DNA of 64,000 nucleotides from Kordiimonas lipolytica (GTDB lineage: Bacteria > Pseudomonadota > Alphaproteobacteria > Sphingomonadales > Kordiimonadaceae), in the NCBI RefSeq assembly GCF_001550065.1, contig NZ_LRUB01000013.1, forward strand, positions 22,911 through 86,910, read 5' to 3'. Within the stretch, counting starts at the first letter, position 1. Each line of letters begins with the position of its first letter. Under the pieces are notes generated by a model. That model worked only from the letters and a program-made list of their open reading frames with translations, did not search any database and was not told the DNA's origin. A program made the position numbers and the translations under genes. This document shows positions 57,371 through 64,000 of this stretch, in pieces.

Positions 57371-59419
57371 TCAGTTAACTTTTGTGATTATGTAGTCTTC
57401 AAAATGGATCGTGTTAATGCTTGGATCATCGCTAGAAATCTCCAATTGCTCTGGAGTTTCACTGGTCCCGATAATGATCTGTCCACCAGCCTGTTTCGTT
57501 ACCAATTGAGCATCCTCAAGTAACGCTCGCAAACTAAGGTCCTCGACCTCTTGTTGCCCCGGTTCATCTAGGATCAACAATCCAATATGGTTGGCGGACT
57601 TTGTACCTGAAAATTCAAAAAGCGATAACAGGAAGGCCCACTTGAGGCGAATGCCATCACTAGCAGACATTTCGAAATTAAGTTCCGCTTCGACCATGCC
57701 AGATGCAGTATCTACTTCAACGATCGGTCGGAATGTATCCCTAGATATCTTTACCTTGTGAGGCGGGTATGAGCGAAAACCAAACCGATCAAGCTTCTGC
57801 CTTAATGACTCTTCAAAACCAGCCAGTTTGGTCAAGTCTGCCTTACTAAATTGTGCAGAAGGGATTTCTTTGAGCTGGCCCATGACATCAACGTACTCTT
57901 TGGCAGAATCATGTAGCACCTCCAATAACTCATAGAGCGTGCTTTCCAATGAAGCCAACTTGGCTAACTCTTGTTCGGTAGTAACAATTTTTCGGATATG
58001 GCTAGCGGATAGTCCTTGACTTGAGCTTATCAGTGTTGACCGAATTGACCTTAGCTCAGACCTCAGACGCTCTTGATCTTCGTGACAAGCAGATAATTGA
58101 AGCTGATATGCTTCAAATTTTTGCCCACTACTTTCCAACATTGATTGATACATAGACCTCTGAGAGTCCAAGAAATTGATGTTCTCTTCCAATGCCATTG
58201 CCTTTGAAGACTGTTCCGGCAACAGCTCAAACTCTATGCCTTGGTGACAGGTTGGGCATACCTGCCCTTGATCACCTTCTTGCCCAATCAAAGAACCGAA
58301 ATTCTTTAGTTTCAAAGCATCCCTGTTCTTGCGAAGATCGTCGTTGATCGCTGACAGACGCCTTTCAATGCTGGTGTGTTCTGCCTTCTCCCTACTAAAA
58401 CGCCCGTGCAACTCCACTGCATCCACTGCAATCTCATCAAGCTTATTGGTGAGCTCTTCTAGACGACCTTCTAGTGCAGACTTCTCTTCGCCGACAGTTG
58501 GCGCATCCTGTGCATTTAGGTCTTCTAGTAGGTCCATCAGGTGCAGCTGGTACGAGTCTATTGCAATCCATTCGCCCATCCGAGGAACCAAGATGTCAAA
58601 ATCGTCTTCCAACAAAAATTCAGCAGAAGGCTCTACTGGAAGCCCCTCTAGTTTCACAATATCGCGGCGAGCAATTGCTGCCATTTCGCCACGCGTATGT
58701 TTCCACTGCCGACTGACACCTTCCAGTCTGTCTTCAAGGACCTGACGCTTTAGCCTCCATTTCTGAGCATCTAAATTCAGGACAAATTCAAAAGCGCGGA
58801 GAGCCATGTCTTGAACACGCAAATGAGTAGGAAATGGTCCTAGGGTCGCGGACCATCCTCTTTTTTGTTCTACGAAGTAAAATGGGAAGAGCGTTTCAAG
58901 GTATAAGAGTACTTCCTTCCCCTCATAGGTTTGAACATAGGGCAGTTCAAGGTTGAGAAATTCGGTAAGAAACCGATGAAATCCGGCCTCCCTTTGAGCC
59001 GCTCCCGGGTCAAAAGTGAAAAAGTCTTTTCTGGGAAGGCGGTTGCCTGGGCCAGATAATTTGGGGCCCATCCATACTTGGATAAGCTTGTTATCCTTCT
59101 CCCCCACTACGTGGCGCATTACTGTAATAGTTTCACCAGCGGCATTCTGCATCTCTAGCATAACGTATGATGCAACAACTGTTTCCGGTCCTGGCAATAG
59201 TTCTTCTCTCATGACATATGCTAGAGGTACTTCTCTCCTGGGACTCAACATGCGCTCCAACCCCAGTACATAGACGATTGCCTGCAAGCACGTAGACTTG
59301 CCGCTGGTATTTCCGGCACTCAAAACGTTTAGTCCGGGACCTAACGGTAGATCAGTTCCGAATTTCCCGTTCCGAGTAAGGACCCTAAGTCGAAGATGAC
59401 GTAATGTAAGTGACATCAA
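57371..59419 (-). CDS. DUF3732/SMC-like ABC ATPase of an ABC three-component (ABC-3C) system
   Basis: The 682-residue protein has the split ABC ATPase layout of SMC/Rad50 proteins. Walker A is LSAGNTSGKSTCLQAI (about residues 34-49). Long coiled-coil arms (about 220-540) flank a zinc-hook-like CPTCHQGIEF at about 395. The C-terminal lobe has a signature-like MSASDGIRLKWAFLLSL and Walker B GLLILDEPGQQEVEDL, followed by IIIGTSETPEQL. These are features of the DUF3732 ATPases of ABC-3C systems, thought to sense DNA or nucleoprotein changes and license an effector. It overlaps the middle gene by four bases. AT-rich codons set it apart from core genes. Confidence 0.85.
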   Translation of the reverse strand: MMSLTLRHLRLRVLTRNGKFGTDLPLGPGLNVLSAGNTSGKSTCLQAIVYVLGLERMLSPRREVPLAYVMREELLPGPETVVASYVMLEMQNAAGETITVMRHVVGEKDNKLIQVWMGPKLSGPGNRLPRKDFFTFDPGAAQREAGFHRFLTEFLNLELPYVQTYEGKEVLLYLETLFPFYFVEQKRGWSATLGPFPTHLRVQDMALRAFEFVLNLDAQKWRLKRQVLEDRLEGVSRQWKHTRGEMAAIARRDIVKLEGLPVEPSAEFLLEDDFDILVPRMGEWIAIDSYQLHLMDLLEDLNAQDAPTVGEEKSALEGRLEELTNKLDEIAVDAVELHGRFSREKAEHTSIERRLSAINDDLRKNRDALKLKNFGSLIGQEGDQGQVCPTCHQGIEFELLPEQSSKAMALEENINFLDSQRSMYQSMLESSGQKFEAYQLQLSACHEDQERLRSELRSIRSTLISSSQGLSASHIRKIVTTEQELAKLASLESTLYELLEVLHDSAKEYVDVMGQLKEIPSAQFSKADLTKLAGFEESLRQKLDRFGFRSYPPHKVKISRDTFRPIVEVDTASGMVEAELNFEMSASDGIRLKWAFLLSLFEFSGTKSANHIGLLILDEPGQQEVEDLSLRALLEDAQLVTKQAGGQIIIGTSETPEQLEISSDDPSINTIHFEDYIITKVN

Positions 59420-59901
59420 CTTGCCCTCATTTTCACGATGTCCTGAACCAGGCCTTCAGTAATGGTCCTCTTCCAAATTCCCAGAAATGCCTTTTCTGTC
59501 TCAAATATACTTTCATCTTCGAGCAACCTTTCTGCCAGGTTCCGTCCTGCTTCTGTCAAACTATATGACGGTACCGATCCGCCAAAATTCCGAACGATCA
59601 GCCCTTGGCCTACGGCAAAATCCAAGGCCCTACCTAAAGCAGGTTCGACTCTCAGGTTCCAGGTTTTGAAACTGAGCTCTTGGCTCAAGACCGCTCCAAA
59701 AGTATCCATGTTACGCTTCGTTCGCAGCACGTCGCTAACAAGATGTACCTTTGGGAGGCTTGCTTTTCCGCCACGCGAATGAGCTAAGATGAGAACTACC
59801 AGAGAGATACGCCAATTTCTCCGCAGATCACCGGGTACTGGGACTGGACGCACATTGAATCTAAAACTGTCAACATCAGGGAGCAGCTCTCTAAGTAGCA
59901 T
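59416..59901 (-). CDS. ABC-3C middle component, winged-helix-like
   Basis: The 161-residue protein has no enzymatic motif. The C-terminal half reads as a winged helix: LGRALDFAVGQGLIVRNFGGSVPSYSLTEAGRNLAERLLED, with the wing around the GGSVPSYSLT strand. The N-terminal half (RRNWRISLVVLILAHSRGGKASLPKVHLVSDVLRT) is helical. In ABC-3C systems a small protein of this sort lies between effector and ATPase and is thought to bridge them. It overlaps both neighbours (11 and four bases), a sign of fixed stoichiometry. Confidence 0.75.
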   Translation of the reverse strand: MLLRELLPDVDSFRFNVRPVPVPGDLRRNWRISLVVLILAHSRGGKASLPKVHLVSDVLRTKRNMDTFGAVLSQELSFKTWNLRVEPALGRALDFAVGQGLIVRNFGGSVPSYSLTEAGRNLAERLLEDESIFETEKAFLGIWKRTITEGLVQDIVKMRAS

Positions 59902-60841
59902 TCGACATCTCCGGAAAATCTAACGGGCACTCCATCAACCACGACACGACGGCGCCTAGCGCTATCACGTCAATATCGTGGCCGGCCAATTGCGTCTGTT
60001 GAGACGATAGGTAATCCTTTATCGCGTCAATTTGCTCTTCTAGGATTGACCTTGGGTTTGTTGACGCCGGCCCTAGAGTTTCCAATTTTGATCGTGCTCT
60101 TTGAACTGCCTTAGACGCCTCCTCATACATGTCAGGAAACTGTATTCTAAGATCGTCCATTAGGTTTTCACCCTCTAGATGCCTCTTGATGTGGTTTTGG
60201 AATCTCTTGTTGAGCGTCGTCTCTTCTAAGTCTGGAAATCCGCGCTGCAGTTTCTTAAGAAGCGTCTGGGCCAAAACCGCGTTCTCATCAATCCAGGGCG
60301 AAACATGATCATCCGACACCGTGGGCGGTTGTATCGAATAGGATTGGCCGGCCTTTCTTCGAAGTTGCGTAATTTGAGTAGCAAAGTCGCTCTGATCGTG
60401 GACCATTACCTGAAAACTAGCATCAATAAAGGGCAGTCCGTATCCTCGAACCTTATTTGAGTAGCCTGGCAGCGCCAATGTAACGCGCTTTGAATCCATC
60501 AATGGAACCACAAGTACCCAGCGTTTGATTGGCAACCCACTAAACAAGGTGGTGAGCGAGGACTCGTACTTTTTTAACTTATTGATATCTTTATTGATTT
60601 TCGCTCTTATTTTGTGTACACGTACGTCCTTGGTTGTTGGGTGTTCTGGGGCGTAACATTGATAAATGGTGCCTTCGTGATTGGAATAAAATTCTATCCC
60701 TAGGTCGCCTCTATCTTGGTGAGGAACCTTCACGACATTTGTTGGCTTATAGCGAAGCTGAAGCAATCGGTGACAAAAGTTCTCCCAGTCGTCACTGTCC
60801 CAACTGTATTGATATTCTTCAGCCAAAGTAACGGGCCCCAC
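59891..60841 (-). CDS. ABC-3C effector with N-terminal restriction-endonuclease-like domain
   Basis: The GTG start at 60841 gives 316 residues. The N-terminal part has WDSDDWENFCHRLLQLRY, HQDRGDLGIEFYSNHEGTIYQCYAPE (about residues 40-65), a pattern I associate with a predicted restriction-endonuclease fold: acidic GDLGIE, then a strand ending QCY. It is followed by a Lys-rich helix (KIRAKINKDINKLKKY) and IKRWVLVVPLMDSKRV. The C-terminal half is helical (LLKKLQRGFPDLEETTLNKRFQNHIKRHLEGENLM) and probably binds the partner proteins. No ribosome-binding site is obvious. The nuclease role is an inference. Confidence 0.7.
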   Translation of the reverse strand: MGPVTLAEEYQYSWDSDDWENFCHRLLQLRYKPTNVVKVPHQDRGDLGIEFYSNHEGTIYQCYAPEHPTTKDVRVHKIRAKINKDINKLKKYESSLTTLFSGLPIKRWVLVVPLMDSKRVTLALPGYSNKVRGYGLPFIDASFQVMVHDQSDFATQITQLRRKAGQSYSIQPPTVSDDHVSPWIDENAVLAQTLLKKLQRGFPDLEETTLNKRFQNHIKRHLEGENLMDDLRIQFPDMYEEASKAVQRARSKLETLGPASTNPRSILEEQIDAIKDYLSSQQTQLAGHDIDVIALGAVVSWLMECPLDFPEMSNAT

Positions 60842-61069
60842 ACAATTTCGACATCGTTACCAACAATTGCTGCAAAGAAACAATTCGTCAACAAGTTGTT
60901 TCTATTCAACTAATCGGACAAGAGGAAATTAGAGCAAGTTAAACCTTCTTTTCGGATTCACCTTCGGGCCGAGGGGTAGTGCAAATTGAAGGTTGTCCTT
61001 GACGTGATGGAAGGGTTCATTTCTTGGCCATTTTCCCAATAAACAATTAGATGATTTTGTAGATTTTTA
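60842..61069. other. Upstream region of the ABC-3C operon up to the IS66 end
   Basis: This AT-rich stretch of 228 bases should hold the operon promoter, reading leftwards. I find no gene and no copy of the tRNA-Ser 3' end that would mark a second attachment site. The last eight bases before the IS (61062-61069, GATTTTTA) are the expected target duplication; the other copy would lie beyond the window. Confidence 0.45.
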
Positions 61070-61093
61070 GTAAGCGGTGATTTTCCCCCACGT
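61070..61093. repeat. IS66 terminal inverted repeat, left in the window
   Basis: 24 bases starting GTAAGCGGTGA and ending CCCACGT, identical in inverted orientation to 63977-64000. Confidence 0.95.
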
Positions 61094-61137
61094 CTATATG
61101 GGAGCCAGTGACGCTGCTCTCAATCGGGCTATTGTGT

Positions 61138-61500
61138 TCACACCGGGTGGAGGAACTCGTTGGTTTCAATGGCCTTGAGGGCGGCTTTGAGCGATAAGCC
61201 CTGGTGGACAGGGAACCATTGGCCGGTATGGCGATGCCATTGGACATCGAACCTGTTTTGGCCGATCCAGTCGATGCGAACGAAGGGTGCATCGAACTCC
61301 TCACCGAGGTTCTCAGGAAAGCCCGACCGGTAGCGTTGCAGGAAGCGATACTTGCTGCCATGCCATTTCCCCTGGATATCGACGGGGTAATTGAAGGGTG
61401 TCTGATTGACGACCGGCAGGAAGCGCAGCTTTAGGACGGTGTCGATAAAGGTCTGGCATGTCGCGGTAATAGTGGCCTTTTCATTGGCTGACAATGTCAT
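61138..61500 (-). CDS. IS66 passenger protein (fourth gene), function unknown
   Basis: The ATG at 61500 overlaps the tnpC stop (ATGA), giving 120 residues: MTLSANEKATITATCQTFID...VNQTPFNYPVDIQGKWHGSK...WIGQNRFDVQWHRHTGQWFPVHQGLSLKAALKAIETNEFLHPV. The layout of an N-terminal helix, several strands and a C-terminal helix after a Trp/His-rich strand recalls DUF3024-type proteins, but I cannot confirm this. Coupling to tnpC suggests an accessory role in the element rather than an unrelated cargo. A longer frame to 61605 lies inside tnpC. Confidence 0.6.
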   Translation of the reverse strand: MTLSANEKATITATCQTFIDTVLKLRFLPVVNQTPFNYPVDIQGKWHGSKYRFLQRYRSGFPENLGEEFDAPFVRIDWIGQNRFDVQWHRHTGQWFPVHQGLSLKAALKAIETNEFLHPV

Positions 61501-63082
61501 GGGGCACCCTCTGTTGTCGCAACTTTCCTGTTCCAGGGCAGCAGACCTTCGATGTCGGCCTGCCTGTGGCCGGTGACGATAGCCGAGAATGTCTGAGTGA
61601 GCCAAGCCTGGGGATCGACGGCATTAAGTTTGCAGGTCTCAATCAGTGACGCGATGACAGCCCAGTTCTGGGCGCCGACATCATGACCGGCGAAGAGGGC
61701 ATTCTTCCGGTTCAGGGCAATTGGCCGGATCGTGCGTTCGACGGTGTTGTTATCGATCTCAACGCGCCCGTCTGTCAGATACAGGCTCAGCCCGTCCCAG
61801 TGCTTGGTGATATAGCCCAGTGCCTGTCCGAGCGGGGATTTGCCCAGCACCCGCGCCTGGCTTTGGTCAAGCCATATCTTGAAGGCGTCCATCAGCGGTG
61901 CGGCACGCTCTTGTCTGACCGCGAGGCGCACGTCAGCACTCTGGCCCCGGATGTCGGCCTCAATTCGGTAGAGGACGGCGATGCGCTTCAGGCCCTCTTC
62001 AGCGATCGGGGCAACATTGTTCTTTGCCACATCCATCAGCTTGCGGCGGGCATGAGCCCAGCAATAGGCGAGGTTGAGCGGCGCCTCCGCCCGTCTAGCA
62101 AGGCGGTTATAGCCAGCATACCCGTCCACTTGCAGTGTCCCCCTGAAGCCTGAGAGCATATCCTCACCATGCTGGCCACTTCTGCCCGGTGCATAAGAAA
62201 GGCCACCCCGGGTGGACCCTCGCCATTCCATGGCCGGTCGTCGCGCGCCAGCGCCCATAGATAGCCGGTTTTGGTCTTGCGCCGCCCGGGGTCCAGGACG
62301 GGCACCGGCGTCTCGTCCATGAAGAGTTTCGATGATCGCTTGAGCTGATTGAGCAGGCAGTCATACACGGGCCTGAGCTCAAACGCTGCCCGCCCGACCC
62401 AGCCAGCGAGTGTCGACCGGTCGAGCTTGATGCCCTGCCGGGCATAAATCTGGCTCTGGCGATAGAGCGGGAGATGATCGGCGTATTTGGAGATCAGAAC
62501 CTGGGCCACTGTGGCTTCCGTCGGTAAGCCCCCTGGGATCAGGCGGCCTGGCGCAGGCGCCTGGACGATACCATCCTCACACGTCCGGCAAGCATAGCGG
62601 GGGCGGCGGGTGACGATCACCCGGAACTGGGCCGGGATGATATCCAGCCGTTCCGACACATCCTCGCCAATCGCATGCATGTGGCAGCCACAGGCACAGA
62701 GAGTGCTCTCGGGTTCGATGACCTCATCAATACGTGGAAGGTGCTGCGGCAGACTGGCGCGCTCACTCTTCGGCTGGCGAACCTTCTCCACAGCCTGGGC
62801 GGCGGTCTTGTCTTCGGTGGCGATGGCGACAATCCCAACCTCGATATCCTCAAGCGCCAGGTCATATTGATCCGGATCGAGCTTCTCGGAACGCCGCCCG
62901 AACATGGCTGCCCGGAACGCCTTCACCAGCGCCTCAAGCCGGGTGATGCAATCCTCCTTGGCGGAGATCACGCCTTCCTTCTGGATGATCACAGCTTCCT
63001 TCGCGGCAAGCTCTGCTGCCTGGGCGATAATCATCGCCTTCAGGGCTTCGGTATCATCGGGAAGGTCGGTCTCTTTGAACAT
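61497..63082 (-). pseudogene. tnpC: IS66 transposase TnpC interrupted by a one-base frameshift
   Basis: From ATG 63082 the frame has the IS66 leucine-zipper N-terminus (LKAMIIAQAAELAAKEAVI), the zinc-binding CACGCHMHAIGEDVSERLDIIP...CRTCEDGIVQAP, and the first catalytic Asp (LFMDETPVPVLD). At about 62198-62200 the reading frame shifts: the T run in GCCTTTCTTATG appears one T short, after which SYAPGRSGQHGEDML...TLQVDGYAGYNRLARR continues in the next frame with the second Asp and the Glu of RVEIDNNTVERTIRP. Together about 528 residues, normal for TnpC. The protein is probably inactive unless ribosomes slip or the base is a sequencing error. Confidence 0.85.
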
Positions 63083-63166
63083 GATCAGACCATAGCAAAA
63101 CAGCGGCCCGAGCGGCAGGATTATTGTTTCCCTGAGTCACTCTGCCGCAGCTATCCAGAGACTTTG

Positions 63167-63514
63167 TCAGACCTTCGGTGTCCTCGCCCGGAGCGGCGTC
63201 ACCCGCCGCCAGTCGAGACCGGCGAACAAAGCCTCAAACTGGGCATGGCTCAGCGTCATCATGCCCTCGTGCACCTCGGGCCAGGTGAAGCTGTGCTCTT
63301 CCAGCCGCTTGTAGGCCAGCACCAGACCGCTGCCGTCCCAATAGAGAAGCTTCAACCGGTCGGCCCGCTTCGCCCTGAACACAAACACCGTGCCCGTGAA
63401 AGGATCCTTCCTGAGCTCAGACTGGACCAGCGACGCCAATCCGTCGTGGCCCTTGCGGAAGTCCACCGGCTTCGTCGCTACCAGGATACGCACCCGATTG
63501 GATGGGAAGATCAT
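63167..63514 (-). CDS. tnpB: IS66 accessory protein TnpB
   Basis: The 115-residue product [34 protein letters not shown]...[39 protein letters not shown] is the textbook IS66 Orf2 protein. It is needed for transposition in some IS66 elements, though its biochemical role is unclear. The start overlaps the tnpA stop (ATGA). tnpC follows after 84 bases. It appears intact. Confidence 0.95.
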   Translation of the reverse strand: MIFPSNRVRILVATKPVDFRKGHDGLASLVQSELRKDPFTGTVFVFRAKRADRLKLLYWDGSGLVLAYKRLEEHSFTWPEVHEGMMTLSHAQFEALFAGLDWRRVTPLRARTPKV

Positions 63515-63915
63515 GCCCCAAGAGCTCCGAGCGCCTTGGCGATCTCGGCAATCCGCGCCGCTGGCGTTGCACCGTCAAGCCGTACCGTAACACCGCCCGA
63601 GATGACATCGACCGTGCCAGCCAGGATGGGCGCAGACCCCGACCGGGACGGCGCATCGTCCTCCACACAGACAGGAGCAAAGAAGCCGACCTCGTCATCC
63701 TCCGGCAGCACCAGCTTGCCCTGTCGCGCCAGGCGTCGCCAGGTCGACAGATGGTTGGGACGAAGGTCATACCGCCGAGCAACACCATCTACCGTCGCGC
63801 CCGCCCTCAACGTCTCCGCTACAATCCGCGCCTTCACCTCATCAGGCCATCGCCGCTGACCCTTCGGCGTCATGACAATCTGCGAAACGACATCACTCTC
63901 ACGCTGTAGCTCCAT
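63511..63915 (-). CDS. tnpA: IS66 accessory protein TnpA
   Basis: The start at 63915 ([17 protein letters not shown]) follows GGGAGG by five bases and gives 134 residues; in-frame codons upstream to 63993 run into the terminal repeat. The helix-turn-helix is clear: [48 protein letters not shown]. It ends with the ADP-like [25 protein letters not shown] segment typical of IS66 Orf1. It probably binds the element ends. Confidence 0.93.
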   Translation of the reverse strand: MELQRESDVVSQIVMTPKGQRRWPDEVKARIVAETLRAGATVDGVARRYDLRPNHLSTWRRLARQGKLVLPEDDEVGFFAPVCVEDDAPSRSGSAPILAGTVDVISGGVTVRLDGATPAARIAEIAKALGALGA

Positions 63916-63976
63916 ATGGCCTCCCATGGACAAAATCACTCCCTGCACCTTGTGGCAGATCATGAACTCATACGGA

Positions 63977-64000
63977 ACGTGGGGGAAAATCACCGCTTAC
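63977..64000. repeat. IS66 terminal inverted repeat, right in the window
   Basis: Begins ACGTGGGG and ends CACCGCTTAC at the last base of the window; a perfect 24-base inverted copy of 61070-61093. Confidence 0.95.

Larger units (their letters stand above)
61070..64000 (-). mobile_element. IS66-family insertion sequence, complete in length
   Basis: The element begins GTAAGCGGTGATTTTCCCCC at 61070 and ends with the exact inverted copy at 64000; 24 terminal bases match perfectly. The GTAAGCG ends, the order tnpA-tnpB-tnpC with ATGA overlap of tnpA and tnpB, and the length of 2931 bp are typical of IS66. All genes run leftwards. tnpC carries a one-base frameshift and a fourth gene follows it. 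IS66 elements duplicate eight target bases; the right flank is outside the window. Confidence 0.93.

Noticed and set aside
57202..61069. CRISPR array or phage in the accessory region
   Set aside because: No regularly spaced direct repeats and no structural, packaging or integrase genes are visible between the tRNA and the IS66.
61204..63859. Long plus-strand open frames across the IS66 element
   Set aside because: They are mirror frames of tnpA, tnpB and tnpC, which have family motifs, ribosome-binding sites and coupled starts on the minus strand.

Overview
The window reads as chromosomal DNA of a GC-rich alphaproteobacterium. The markers are families and gene orders typical of that class: zapA-6S RNA-formyl-THF cyclo-ligase, DUF1013 (TrcR), DUF1192 beside a quinone oxidoreductase, two YdcH-type small proteins, TIGR02444, an F1-only atpHAGDC operon, and the run obgE-proB-proA-nadD-rsfS-rlmH-gpmI-envC-ctpA-polysaccharide deacetylase-rppH. 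A marine, Kordiimonas-like organism is a guess; the genus cannot be fixed from sequence alone.

Layout. 1-4.2 kb: tail of a MOSC protein, an acetyltransferase, a secreted protein, a YmdB phosphoesterase, then cyclo-ligase/6S RNA/zapA. 4.2-10.7 kb: central carbon genes tkt-gap-pgk-fba plus thiE, several followed by clear terminators. 10.7-24.4 kb: DoxX, an exported protein with a mature N-terminal His, efp, suhB, GST, a MotA/OmpA-like pair followed by a small variable cassette, a serine hydrolase, an MsbA-like ABC exporter, rpmE, a heat-shock hsp20, a dense hairpin array, quinone oxidoreductase and trcR. 24.4-34.4 kb: ubiX, diguanylate cyclase, purEK, a YjhX-like protein, a lipoprotein, a methyltransferase, an FSA-type transaldolase and a marR-emrA-emrB efflux operon. 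34.4-42 kb: priA and the F1 ATP synthase operon. 42-54.7 kb: a minus-strand housekeeping series (rppH, ctpA, envC, gpmI, rlmH, rsfS, nadD, proA, proB, obgE, rpmA, rplU). 54.9-57 kb: a nitrilase and a nitronate-monooxygenase-like enzyme.

The accessory part starts right after tRNA-Ser(CGA) at 57.1 kb. It holds a tightly overlapping three-gene operon of visibly lower GC: a restriction-endonuclease-like effector, a small winged-helix-type middle protein, and an SMC/Rad50-like ABC ATPase with a CxxC hook (DUF3732). This fits the computationally predicted ABC three-component (ABC-3C) conflict systems and is the best candidate here for a poorly characterised biological system. No integrase is seen. 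Beyond it lies a complete IS66-family element (61070-64000) with perfect terminal repeats, a tnpC carrying a one-base frameshift, and a fourth passenger gene; its right end coincides with the last base of the window.

Other points of interest are a second, synonymously diverged copy of the ompA-like gene end flanking a small cassette (16.9-17.4 kb), five consecutive hairpins at 21.9-22.2 kb, a sigma-32-type promoter before hsp20, and palindromic operators before marR and the nitronate monooxygenase gene.
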